This document shows positions 5,433 to 12,002 of a stretch of 16,050 bases of DNA, piece after piece. Numbering within the stretch: position 1 is the first letter of the stretch; each line of letters starts with the position of its first letter. The DNA comes from a bacterium. Lineage in GTDB: Bacteria; Desulfobacterota; GWC2-55-46. A model generated the notes under the pieces. It had not been told where the DNA came from and ran no database searches. It saw nothing but the letters and a program-made list of their open reading frames with translations. Made by a program: the position numbers and the translations under genes. The stretch is from NCBI GenBank assembly GCA_027310325.1, contig DAIDBB010000419.1, positions 1 through 16,050 on the forward strand. The letters are read 5' to 3'.

Positions 5433-6299
5433 ATGAAAAAGATAGTAAACTGGCTCATACACATCGAGGAAACCGCTAAAAAGTTCTATGAGGACGCCGC
5501 CAACAGGTTCGCTGACGACAAGGACCTTTCCGGCCTTTTGAGGGAGCTTTCAGAGGATGAAAGACTCCATTATGAGGCGGTGGTCAGCGCCTACGAGCTT
5601 ATAAACATCGAAGACTTGCCCGCCCATATATTCCTCGACAAGGAAACCATGGAGGGCATCGAGAACTTCGCCCTCACGTGCCGGAAGAAGCTCGATGAAG
5701 GCGCCCTTTCAAAGACCGAGCTCATGGACGCGATAATAACGCTCGAGACCTCGGAGTGGAACGGGCTCTTCCTGTATGTGATCAACTCGCTTAAGAAAAG
5801 GCTGGAAAAATCCCACCCGGCCGTCTCCAATATCCGGGAGCACAAGGACCGCATAAGGAAGTTCGTCGACGTCCATCCGGAATTCAAGACGTTCCGCGAC
5901 AGGGTAAACCGCATGCCGGACGTGGCGAGGGAAAGCCTTCTTGTGGTCGACGACGAAAAGGCCCTGGCGAATATCTTCAATATCCTTCTCAAAGAGCAGG
6001 GAAACGTCGTTACCGCATCGAACGGCAAGGAGGCGCTCGAGAGGCTCTCCGAGAGGTATTTCGCGGCGATCGTCTCCGACGTGGACATGCCTGTCATGGG
6101 CGGGATCGAGTTCTATGAAGAGGCCATAAGGATGTATCCGTCGCTAAAGGACAGGTTCATCTTCCTCACCGGGCGTCTTGACGGCGCCAGGTTTGATTTC
6201 TTGAAGCGCAACCGCCTCCGGTTCCTTGAAAAGCCCGCCTCAATAAAGGACGTACGCAGGTCGGTTGCCGAGATAATCGAGGCTCACAGGCGCCGTTAG
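5433..6299 (+). CDS. Ferritin-like (rubrerythrin-type) domain fused to a response-regulator receiver domain
   Basis: This 288-residue fusion looks unusual. Residues 1-150 form a helical ferritin-like bundle with candidate metal ligands: E12/E13 (HIEETAKKFYEDAA), the ExxH pair E43/H46 (EDERLHYEAV), E105/E108 (ITLETSEWN), and E136/H137 (IREHKDRI). After a short linker, residues 168-286 form a CheY-like receiver with the acidic pair D173/D174 (VVDDE), phospho-acceptor D216 (SDVDMPVMGG), T246 (FLTG) and K267 (LEKPAS). There is no kinase or DNA-binding domain. A metal-, oxygen- or peroxide-responsive module attached to a phosphorylatable switch is the simplest reading, but this is inference. The ATG at 5433 has only a weak GGA upstream. 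Its stop overlaps the convergent pyruvate kinase stop by four bases. Receiver call secure; ferritin-like call probable; ligand list tentative. Confidence 0.85.
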   Translation: MKKIVNWLIHIEETAKKFYEDAANRFADDKDLSGLLRELSEDERLHYEAVVSAYELINIEDLPAHIFLDKETMEGIENFALTCRKKLDEGALSKTELMDAIITLETSEWNGLFLYVINSLKKRLEKSHPAVSNIREHKDRIRKFVDVHPEFKTFRDRVNRMPDVARESLLVVDDEKALANIFNILLKEQGNVVTASNGKEALERLSERYFAAIVSDVDMPVMGGIEFYEEAIRMYPSLKDRFIFLTGRLDGARFDFLKRNRLRFLEKPASIKDVRRSVAEIIEAHRRR

Positions 6300-7792
6300 G
6301 GGGATTTTCCCGGCTCCTCCTCTCCCTTTTGCCTCAGGTAGAGCTTGCACTCCTCGCTTCCGATCCAGTCTATTTTCATCATGTTGGTTGCGCCGCGCAT
6401 GCCGACCCTGGTCCCGGATACGATAACTATCGTATCGCCCCAGCCGGCGATGCCGTGATTAAGGAGGGCCGCCTCGCCCCTGCAGATCATCTCGTCCGTG
6501 TGCCCTCCGAACTCGATCGCGAACGGCCTTACCCCCCAGACGAGCGAGAGCCTCCTTTGAGTCTTCTCAAGGGGCGTAAAGGCGACTATGGTCTGCGCGG
6601 GCCGATGCTTCGACAGGATCCCGGCGGTCTCGCCGGTCTGGGTGAAGACGACTATCGCCTTCGTGTTTTTTACCTCGCTTGCTGCGGCGGCGGCCGCGAA
6701 GGCCACGGCCTGGGCAAAGGACCCGGGACTTCCGTCTTTTCTCCTTAGCATGTGCTTGTGCGCGAGGGCCGCCTCTTCAGCCTCCCTCGCTATCTTGGCC
6801 ATCATCATTACGGCCTCGGCCGGATGGTCCCCCACTGCCGTCTCGCCTGAAAGCATGAGCGCGTCGGTCCCGTCGAAGACGGCGTTCGCAACGTCCGAGG
6901 CCTCGGCCCTCGTGGGCCTCGGGTTTTTTATCATCGATTCGAGCATCTGTGTCGCGGTTATGACGATCTTGCCGGCCTCGTTCACCTTCGAGATTATCTT
7001 TTTCTGAAGGACGGGTATCTCCTCCGGGGACATCTCGACCCCCAGGTCACCTCTCGCTATCATTATGCCGTCGGCCTCTTCGATTATGGCGTCGAGGTTC
7101 TGGAGCGCCTCGGCCTTTTCTATCTTGGCTATGATCGGGATCTCGGCGCCGAGCTCGCGTATGCGCTCCTTCGCTTCGAAGACGTCCGAGGCGCTTCTGA
7201 CGAACGAGAGGGCCATGTAGTCCACGCCTCTTTCAACGCAGAACCGGATGTCCTCGATGTCCTTCCTGAGGAGGAAGGGGGCGGTTATGTTTACGCCGGG
7301 CAGGTTGACCCCCTTGTGCTCGCCGAGGACCCCGCCGAATACTACGCTGCAGTCGATCGTCTTGCCGGACACCCCCAGGACCTTTAGCTCGATAAGGCCG
7401 TCGTCGATAAGTACCCTGTCTCCCGGCTTTACGTCCCTGTAAAGGCCGCCGTAGGTCGTCGAGATCATGTCCTTGTCGCCGGGGGCGTCATCCGCGGTTA
7501 TGGATACCTTTCCGCCGGTCATGAGCTCGACGCTCCTGCCTTTAAGAAGCCCGGTCCTTATCCTCGGCCCCTGAAGGTCCATCAGGACGGCCACTGGAAG
7601 ACCGAGCCTTTGAGAGGCATTTCTAACTGCCGATATCGCGCGGTCGTGCTCTTCGATCGTGCCGTGAGAAAGGTTAAGCCTCACGACGTCCGCGCCCGCA
7701 AGGAGCACTCCGGCGACCGTGTCACCGGTATTGGTCGCCGGGCCGAGGGTGGCTATTATCTTCGTCTTTCTGACGTCTTGGGGCTGGGCCAT
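6296..7792 (-). CDS. pyk: Pyruvate kinase
   Basis: Pyruvate kinase converts phosphoenolpyruvate and ADP to pyruvate and ATP, the last step of glycolysis. The 498-residue chain has the full A, B and C domains. It opens with RKTKIIATLGPAT; R38, N40 and S42 lie in VRLNLSH; D72 lies in MDLQGPRIRTG; catalytic K223 and Mg2+ ligand E225 lie in IAKIEKAEAL; RGDLGVE is at 247-253 and TATQMLESM at 279-287. The regulatory C domain begins near 355 and ends before a short charged tail. Residue 77 is Arg where K+-dependent enzymes have Glu, which predicts K+-independent activity. The gene is monocistronic in appearance and divergent from the MBL-fold gene, with an 80-bp shared upstream region containing a palindrome (7816-7829). 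Assignment is very secure. Confidence 0.98.
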   Translation of the reverse strand: MAQPQDVRKTKIIATLGPATNTGDTVAGVLLAGADVVRLNLSHGTIEEHDRAISAVRNASQRLGLPVAVLMDLQGPRIRTGLLKGRSVELMTGGKVSITADDAPGDKDMISTTYGGLYRDVKPGDRVLIDDGLIELKVLGVSGKTIDCSVVFGGVLGEHKGVNLPGVNITAPFLLRKDIEDIRFCVERGVDYMALSFVRSASDVFEAKERIRELGAEIPIIAKIEKAEALQNLDAIIEEADGIMIARGDLGVEMSPEEIPVLQKKIISKVNEAGKIVITATQMLESMIKNPRPTRAEASDVANAVFDGTDALMLSGETAVGDHPAEAVMMMAKIAREAEEAALAHKHMLRRKDGSPGSFAQAVAFAAAAAASEVKNTKAIVVFTQTGETAGILSKHRPAQTIVAFTPLEKTQRRLSLVWGVRPFAIEFGGHTDEMICRGEAALLNHGIAGWGDTIVIVSGTRVGMRGATNMMKIDWIGSEECKLYLRQKGEEEPGKSP

Positions 7793-7815
7793 TTTTAAAG
7801 TTTAGCAGATTTTTT

Positions 7816-7829
7816 AAGTACCTGTACTT
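7816..7829. promoter_or_regulatory. Palindromic candidate operator in the pyk / MBL divergent region
   Basis: AAGTAC-CT-GTACTT is a perfect 6-bp inverted repeat with a 2-nt centre. On the plus strand it lies in the 17-bp spacer between a weak -35 (TTTTAA, 7813-7818) and a good -10 (TAAAAT, 7836-7841) that could drive the MBL gene. A bound protein could affect both divergent genes. Promoter boxes are tentative; the palindrome is directly seen. Confidence 0.4.
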
Positions 7830-7872
7830 GAAGGTAAAATATAGGCTACAATGATACAGGGAGGACTAAAAA

Positions 7873-8706
7873 ATGATACTCGGCGACTTCGAGATACACC
7901 CGGTGAGCGACGGCCATTTCAGGCTCGACGGCGGGGCCATGTTCGGGGTAGTCCCCAGGACCCTCTGGGAAAGGACAAACCCGCCGGACGAAAAGAACAG
8001 GATACGCCTCGGGCTCAATCCTCTCCTTATAAAGACCCCTGACCTTAACATACTGGTAGATACCGGTATCGGCCCCAGGTGGGACGAAAGGAATAGCGCA
8101 ATCTACGGGATCGAAAGGGACCCGACGCTCCACGAGTCCCTCGAAAAGCTCGGCATGACCGAAGAGGACATAGACATAGTGATAAATACGCACCTCCACT
8201 TCGACCATGCGGGCGGCAATTGCGTCGTGAGGGACGGAAAAACCGTGCCGGCATTCAGGTCGGCCAAGTACGTCGTCCAGAAGGGCGAGTGGGATGACGC
8301 CATGAACCCGAACGAGAGGACGCGGGCCAGCTACCGTCCAGGGGACTTCGTGCCCGTTAAGGAGGCCGGCCTATTTGAGCTTATAGAGGGGGATAAGGTG
8401 ATAACCGAGGGCGTAAAGGTCTTCAGGACCGGAGGACACAACAGGAACATACAGCTCGTTAGAATAGAATCGAAGGGTGAAACGGCGGTATTCCTGGGAG
8501 ACCTGATACCGACGGTTTCGCACCTCAATTACCCGTACATCATGGGGTACGACCTATTTCCGATGGAGACCCTCGGGTTCAAGAAGGAGATAATCGCGAA
8601 GGCGGCCGAAGAAAGGTGGCTACTCGCCTTCGAGCACGACCCGGACTCAAGACTGGGCTACGTGGCCCTTAAAGAAGGCATTCCGGAGTTCGAGAAGGTC
8701 CTGTAG
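7873..8706 (+). CDS. MBL-fold metallo-hydrolase
   Basis: This 277-residue soluble metallo-beta-lactamase-fold enzyme carries a complete set of di-metal ligands: H107, H109, D111 and H112 in THLHFDHAGG, H189 in TGGHNRN, D210 in FLGDLIPT and H255 in FEHDPD. The layout (a PLLIKTPDLNILVDTGIG strand pair, the HxHxDH loop, then VVQKGEWDDA) matches the broad glyoxalase II/lactonase-like group, which hydrolyses thioesters, lactones or phosphodiesters. The substrate cannot be named from sequence. No rhodanese domain is attached, and the ligand set gives no reason to call it a persulfide dioxygenase. The start is ATG with AGGGAGG (7858-7864) at ideal spacing. It diverges from pyk and ends 4 nt from the convergent receiver gene, with no terminator in between. 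Confidence 0.92.
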   Translation: MILGDFEIHPVSDGHFRLDGGAMFGVVPRTLWERTNPPDEKNRIRLGLNPLLIKTPDLNILVDTGIGPRWDERNSAIYGIERDPTLHESLEKLGMTEEDIDIVINTHLHFDHAGGNCVVRDGKTVPAFRSAKYVVQKGEWDDAMNPNERTRASYRPGDFVPVKEAGLFELIEGDKVITEGVKVFRTGGHNRNIQLVRIESKGETAVFLGDLIPTVSHLNYPYIMGYDLFPMETLGFKKEIIAKAAEERWLLAFEHDPDSRLGYVALKEGIPEFEKVL

Positions 8707-8710
8707 CCGG

Positions 8711-9148
8711 CTAGGAGAGGACCTTTTCGAGCCTTTCCCTCCTGCCGTCCTCGGCCTCGAAGAACCGGAGCTCCCGCCTGGATTCGAACGCGATAAGGCG
8801 GTTTACCCTTACCAGAAGCTCATCGAACCTGAAGGGCTTTGTCAGGCAGTCGTCGGCCTTTATCTCCGCTTTTTTCAGGTCCTTGAACTCTTCCATTGCG
8901 GTAAGAATAAGAACAGGCGTGTTGACGCGCTTTTTTCTCAGGGACTTTATGATGGAAAAGCCGTCAAGCTTCGGGAGCTTCCTGTCGAGTATGATTGTAT
9001 CGGCATCGCGGGCCAGGGCCATCTTGAGGCCCTCCTCGCCATCGCAGGCGACGTCGACTTCGTAGCCCGCTTCAGCGAGACCCTGCCTCAATATCCCGGC
9101 AAGGTCGAGATCTTCTTCTATTATAAGCACTCTTCTCGTGTTCTTCAC
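8711..9148 (-). CDS. Single-domain response regulator (receiver only)
   Basis: This 145-residue protein is a CheY-like receiver with no output domain. The phospho-acceptor is D55 (IILDRKLPKLDGF), with T83 (LILTAM) and K104 (LTKPF). The N-terminal acidic cluster reads LIIEED, so the Mg2+-binding pair is Glu11-Glu12, followed by Asp13, instead of the usual Glu-Asp or Asp-Asp. The sequence resembles the receiver half of OmpR-type regulators (the ELLVRVNRLI end), but a 25-residue charged tail replaces the winged helix, and no frameshifted DNA-binding part is seen downstream. The start is GTG at 9148 with GGAG six to seven nt upstream. No cognate histidine kinase is in the window. A phosphorelay or protein-interaction role is likely, but its partner is unknown. 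Confidence 0.92.
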   Translation of the reverse strand: MKNTRRVLIIEEDLDLAGILRQGLAEAGYEVDVACDGEEGLKMALARDADTIILDRKLPKLDGFSIIKSLRKKRVNTPVLILTAMEEFKDLKKAEIKADDCLTKPFRFDELLVRVNRLIAFESRRELRFFEAEDGRRERLEKVLS

Positions 9149-9165
9149 GTCGTACTCCTTCGCCC

Positions 9166-9261
9166 CTATTCGGGGCCGCGCTCAGCGGAAACGGTCCGCC
9201 GGAAGAAGCGGTTCAACCGGTCTATCTCTTCTTTTGAGAAGGTCCAGAGAAAATAGTTCAT
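9166..9261 (-). CDS. Possible small protein (31 codons) upstream of the receiver gene
   Basis: An ATG frame of 31 codons (begins MNYFLWTFSKEEIDRLNRFF, ends ERGPE, stop TAG) lies in the predicted leader of the receiver gene and ends 17 nt before its GTG start. The middle is amphipathic and charged, and the codon ends are G/C-rich like the neighbouring genes. No Shine-Dalgarno is evident and I recognise no family. It may be a small adaptor or upstream peptide coupled to the receiver, or chance. Confidence 0.3.
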   Translation of the reverse strand: MNYFLWTFSKEEIDRLNRFFRRTVSAERGPE

Positions 9262-9303
9262 TCATTTATCAGCACATACCACTATAGCATGCCCGAAGAT
9301 TTG

Positions 9304-9333
9304 ATATTACTTGCCCTGATCAATTATTGTCAA
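9304..9333 (-). promoter_or_regulatory. Candidate promoter for the receiver gene
   Basis: On the minus strand a perfect TTGACA (9328-9333) is followed after 18 bp by TAATAT (9304-9309, 4/6). The predicted start near 9297 leaves a leader of about 150 nt containing the possible 31-codon frame. It lies downstream of the NRAMP stop (9378), so the receiver can be expressed independently. The stretch 9334-9377 holds a GGT-A8-ACC run and nothing else recognisable. Confidence 0.5.
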
Positions 9334-9377
9334 GGCGATAGTTTGGTAAAAAAAAACCATGAAAGATTGAGGGATTA

Positions 9378-10637
9378 TCAAAAAGTCAAAAGCCTGAAAT
9401 TTACGCCAAAGGTGCTCAAAAGAAGGAGGATATTTAAAAATATGACAAACCCGCCGCAGAGGTAAAGGAGCGTGTTCTCGGTCCTGCCGTTCGCGTACCC
9501 GCCCATCACCTTTCTGCTCCTGGTAAGGATTGTGAGGGGGATTATCGTAAGCGGGAGCTGTATCGAAAGCGCCACCTGGCTCCAGATAAGGGCGCGGTAC
9601 GTGTCCCCGATGGTCATTATGACGAGGATGGCCGGCACCGAGGTCAAGAGGACCCCTGTCCTGAACCATGAGTTCCGGGGCTCTATCTCATGGCCGAGAA
9701 ACCCCGTGAATACGGTCCCTCCGGCAAGGCACGCGGTTATCGAGGACGATATCCCCGAGCAGAGCAGCGCCACGGCGAAAAGGAACCTCGCAAGCTCTCC
9801 GGCCAGAGGCCTCAGGGTCTCGGCGGCCTGTTCTATGTCGGTGACTACGAGGCCGTGCCTGAAAAAGACCGCAGCCGCGACTATCACCATGGCGCTATTT
9901 ATAAGCCAGCCCGCGCCCATGGCCGCGATGGTATCGAGGAACTCGTACCTCAAAAGCCGCCGCTTTTTTTCAGGGTCAGAAGCGGCCCAGTTCCTTTTCT
10001 GGATGACCTCGGAGTGGAGGTACATGTTGTGCGGCATCACCACGGCCCCGAGCACCGCCATGGCTATGACGATCTGCGATGAGCCAAGCCGAGGCGCGAC
10101 GCTTCCGGCTACGGCCCCGCCCCAGTCAGGGCCGACCATGTACAGCTCGGCTAGATAGCTGAACCCTATTATGGAAACGAAGGATATTATGAGGTGCTCG
10201 ATCGCCTCGTATCTCTGGACCGTGACGAGCGTAAGAATGACGGCCCCGGCGATGATCGTTGAGATCGCAAGCGGCAGGCCCGTATGTATCCTTACCCCTA
10301 TGGCCGCCCCGAGGAACTCGGCCAGGGCCGTGGCAACGCAGGCGAGCATTATCGACCCCCCCAGTATCCGGTTGACCCATGCCGGAAAGTGGACCCTGCA
10401 CGCTTCCGCAAGGCAGCGGCCCGTTACGATCCCGAGGTGGGCCGAGAGGTGCTGCAATACTATGAGCATGAAGGTAGAAAGGAGTATCACCCAGAGGAGC
10501 GAGTAGCCGAACTGGGAACCCGCGGCTATGTTCGTCGCCCAGTTGCCCGGGTCTATGAACCCGACGGTAACGAGGAACCCCGGGCCGAGATACCTTAAGA
10601 GCTCGAGGTTAAAGGGTTTTTTTCTTAAGAGCCGCAA
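9378..10637 (-). CDS. NRAMP-family divalent metal transporter (MntH-like)
   Basis: This 419-residue polytopic inner-membrane protein takes up Mn2+ or Fe2+ using the proton gradient. Both signature unwound helices are intact: TM1 DPGN at D29-P30-G31-N32 (GFIDPGNWATN), and TM6 with A198 and M201-P202-H203-N204 (GAVVMPHNMYLHSE). D29, N32, A198 and M201 match the known metal-binding positions, and the methionine argues for Mn/Fe over Mg. About eleven hydrophobic helices are visible. The reading frame opens with TTG at 10637; upstream codons give no ATG or GTG before a stop, and a purine-rich GAGAGGG precedes it. It begins 16 nt after the stop of the Clp1/Grc3-like gene, so the pair is probably one operon. 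Family call secure; the metal is inferred. Confidence 0.95.
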   Translation of the reverse strand: MRLLRKKPFNLELLRYLGPGFLVTVGFIDPGNWATNIAAGSQFGYSLLWVILLSTFMLIVLQHLSAHLGIVTGRCLAEACRVHFPAWVNRILGGSIMLACVATALAEFLGAAIGVRIHTGLPLAISTIIAGAVILTLVTVQRYEAIEHLIISFVSIIGFSYLAELYMVGPDWGGAVAGSVAPRLGSSQIVIAMAVLGAVVMPHNMYLHSEVIQKRNWAASDPEKKRRLLRYEFLDTIAAMGAGWLINSAMVIVAAAVFFRHGLVVTDIEQAAETLRPLAGELARFLFAVALLCSGISSSITACLAGGTVFTGFLGHEIEPRNSWFRTGVLLTSVPAILVIMTIGDTYRALIWSQVALSIQLPLTIIPLTILTRSRKVMGGYANGRTENTLLYLCGGFVIFLNILLLLSTFGVNFRLLTF

Positions 10638-10653
10638 CTTCGGGGACCCTCTC

Positions 10654-11505
10654 TTATATATTATTTACGACCGCTCCGCCGATGACGACCGCGCTAAACT
10701 TAAGCTTCTGATGAAGAGGCGTTCTGATAACGAGCCTTTTCCTGGCGATCTCCGCCTTTTCGATTACGCCGAGGGAAATATCCACGTTAAGCTTATCCCT
10801 TAGCGATACGATCCTTCCCTCAAGCCCTGAGAACGCCGCCTCCCTCGTGAATTCGACGCCGGCTTTTTCGAGGGATACCTCGATTGTGCGGGACGACTTA
10901 AAGTATTCTCTAAACTTTTCCGCCCGCCATTCGGTCCTTTTTACCCGGCTTTTTACCCTTACACCGTTTGGCACCGGAAGCCTCCATGTTAGCGGTTTTT
11001 CACGGTACCTTAAAGGGTCGAGTATATGCGAAAGCTCGCCGGCCCTTTCAAGGCCGATTATGACGTCAGGCAGGATAAGGTCAATCTTGTAACGCTTGAG
11101 GACCCGCCCCGCTGGCTCTTCTATGAGCCCGGTGGTATCGATGACGACCTTGTCGCAGGACGCTCTCGCGCTATCGACCATGCGCCGGGCCCCAACGACC
11201 GTTGGAAGGAGGTTGCCCGGCGGGCTCAAAGCGCCGGTGAAATAAAAGCCTTCCTCCTTTATCCCGGCTAAACCGTCGAACCGCCCGCTAATTTTTCCCC
11301 ATGAGACTGAAGTGGGGACGCCTATGTTCGATTGGCCCATGTCCAGGTCGACTACGGCCCTCGGGCCTGAAAGGAAGGCAAGGAGCGATTCGACAAGGGT
11401 GGTTTTTCCCGTGTCAGCCCCTCCCATGACGAGGATGGTCCTCGTTCCTTTATCTTCGAGGATCCTAAGAAAGCTGTCATTTTTTATGAATTGCTCTACG
11501 CCCAA
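10654..11505 (-). CDS. Clp1/Grc3-type P-loop protein (predicted polynucleotide 5'-hydroxyl kinase)
   Basis: This 283-residue P-loop NTPase has a Walker A GGADTGKTTL (28-37), the DLDMGQSNIGVPTSVS block (53-68) characteristic of the Clp1/Grc3 kinases, a TGALSPPGN loop (90-98), and a Walker-B-like strand with VVIDTTGLI (120-128). The C-terminal part has a mixed strand composition and lacks motifs I recognise. Eukaryotic and archaeal relatives phosphorylate RNA or DNA 5'-OH ends; the bacterial relatives are poorly studied, so kinase activity is a family-based prediction. The start is probably TTG at 11505; the next in-frame Met is at residue 27, too close to Walker A. No strong ribosome site is seen. 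It precedes the NRAMP gene by 16 nt. The substrate is not deducible from the neighbour. Confidence 0.8.
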   Translation of the reverse strand: MGVEQFIKNDSFLRILEDKGTRTILVMGGADTGKTTLVESLLAFLSGPRAVVDLDMGQSNIGVPTSVSWGKISGRFDGLAGIKEEGFYFTGALSPPGNLLPTVVGARRMVDSARASCDKVVIDTTGLIEEPAGRVLKRYKIDLILPDVIIGLERAGELSHILDPLRYREKPLTWRLPVPNGVRVKSRVKRTEWRAEKFREYFKSSRTIEVSLEKAGVEFTREAAFSGLEGRIVSLRDKLNVDISLGVIEKAEIARKRLVIRTPLHQKLKFSAVVIGGAVVNNI

Positions 11506-11644
11506 GGTCAGGAGGCCCTTTTCTTAAATCTTTTGTCCGTGCGGACGGCAATTCGTTTACCGAGCATTTAATAAATGACGATTTTTTTGCTAAGGGGTGT
11601 TGCTAAACAATCGCCGTGCGCAGCATTTTATATCATAGCATAAA

Positions 11645-11670
11645 CCCGATTTTTCGGGCTTTTCAGGCCC
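11645..11670. terminator. Overlapping small hairpins, terminator-like
   Basis: CCCGA-TTTT-TCGGG (11645-11658) is followed by CTTTT, and the same GGGC can instead pair with GCCC (11667-11670). No plus-strand gene lies upstream to be terminated, so the role is unclear. The rest of 11506-11689 holds a direct repeat TTGCTAA (11587 and 11600), a GTCCGT/GCGGAC stem near 11535, and AT-rich sequence likely containing the Clp1-like promoter, which I could not pin down. Confidence 0.3.
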
Positions 11671-11689
11671 GATCAAAAAAATTGTGCGT

Positions 11690-11763
11690 GTCAATATCGT
11701 CCGCACGGTTCAACAGTCCGCCATGTCCAAAATGGACCGCCGAACATTTGCCCACCGCAGGTG
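11690..11763 (+). repeat. Dispersed repeat, copy D1
   Basis: This 74-bp unit is tandemly repeated with copy D2 at a period of 89 bp, with only three mismatches between them. It holds the hairpin GTCCA-AAA-TGGAC (11725-11737) and the GCCCACCGCAGGTG end. It is followed by the CGTGCGCACG palindrome (11764-11773), the same order as in copy A2. Confidence 0.8.
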
Positions 11764-11778
11764 CGTGCGCACGGCAGC

Positions 11779-11852
11779 GTCAATATCGTCCGCACGGTTC
11801 AATAGTCCTCCATGTCCAAAATGGACCGCTGAACATTTGCCCACCGCAGGTG
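11779..11852 (+). repeat. Dispersed repeat, copy D2
   Basis: This is the second tandem unit, beginning GTCAATATCGTCCGCACGG and containing the hairpin GTCCA-AAA-TGGAC (11814-11826). It differs from D1 at three positions. The copy ends in an A-run (11854-11861) close to the gcvT promoter. No reading frame through the tandem looks like a conserved protein. Confidence 0.8.
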
Positions 11853-11882
11853 CAAAAAAAATGGATTTCAGGCTTTTTTCCT

Positions 11883-11911
11883 TTGACATTTTTTTACCTT
11901 TTGGTAATAAT
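11883..11911 (+). promoter_or_regulatory. Sigma70-type promoter of the gcv operon
   Basis: A perfect -35 (TTGACA, 11883-11888), a 17-bp spacer and AATAAT (11906-11911, 5/6 of the -10) give one of the best promoters in the window. The predicted start near 11918 leaves a leader of about 85 nt before the gcvT start. Confidence 0.75.
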
Positions 11912-11944
11912 TCAAAATGCTTTTGGAAACATTGGGTATTTTAA

Positions 11945-11990
11945 CGCTTTTTAAGGGAAAAGCGCGCCATTCCTACGTAGGCGCTTTTTT
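11945..11990 (+). promoter_or_regulatory. Candidate transcription attenuator in the gcvT leader
   Basis: Two hairpins share the strand AAAAGCGC (11958-11965). Hairpin 1 pairs CGCTTTT (11945-11951) with AAAAGCG (11958-11964) over a 6-nt loop. Hairpin 2 pairs AAAAGCGC with GCGCTTTT (11981-11988), encloses the CCTACGTAGG palindrome, and ends in six Ts (11985-11990), as an intrinsic terminator does. They cannot form together, which is the geometry of an anti-terminator/terminator switch. Hairpin 2 ends only 12 nt before the gcvT start, so it could also hide the ribosome site. I see no glycine riboswitch aptamer, and the leader is too short for one. Confidence 0.55.
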
Positions 11991-12002
11991 GGTCTCGGAA
12001 CT

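Noticed and set aside
11690..11852. CRISPR array
   Set aside because: Only two units, 74 bp long with a 15-bp palindromic spacer. Related copies are scattered elsewhere in both orientations and no cas gene is present.
11506..11945. Glycine riboswitch upstream of gcvT
   Set aside because: I looked for the conserved glycine-aptamer junction motifs and tandem architecture and saw none; the space is taken by the dispersed repeats. A covariance search would settle it.
11616..11954. Two overlapping plus-strand frames of 112 and 86 codons through the tandem repeats
   Set aside because: They simply translate the 89-bp repeat, differ in frame between copies, and have no ribosome site or family resemblance.
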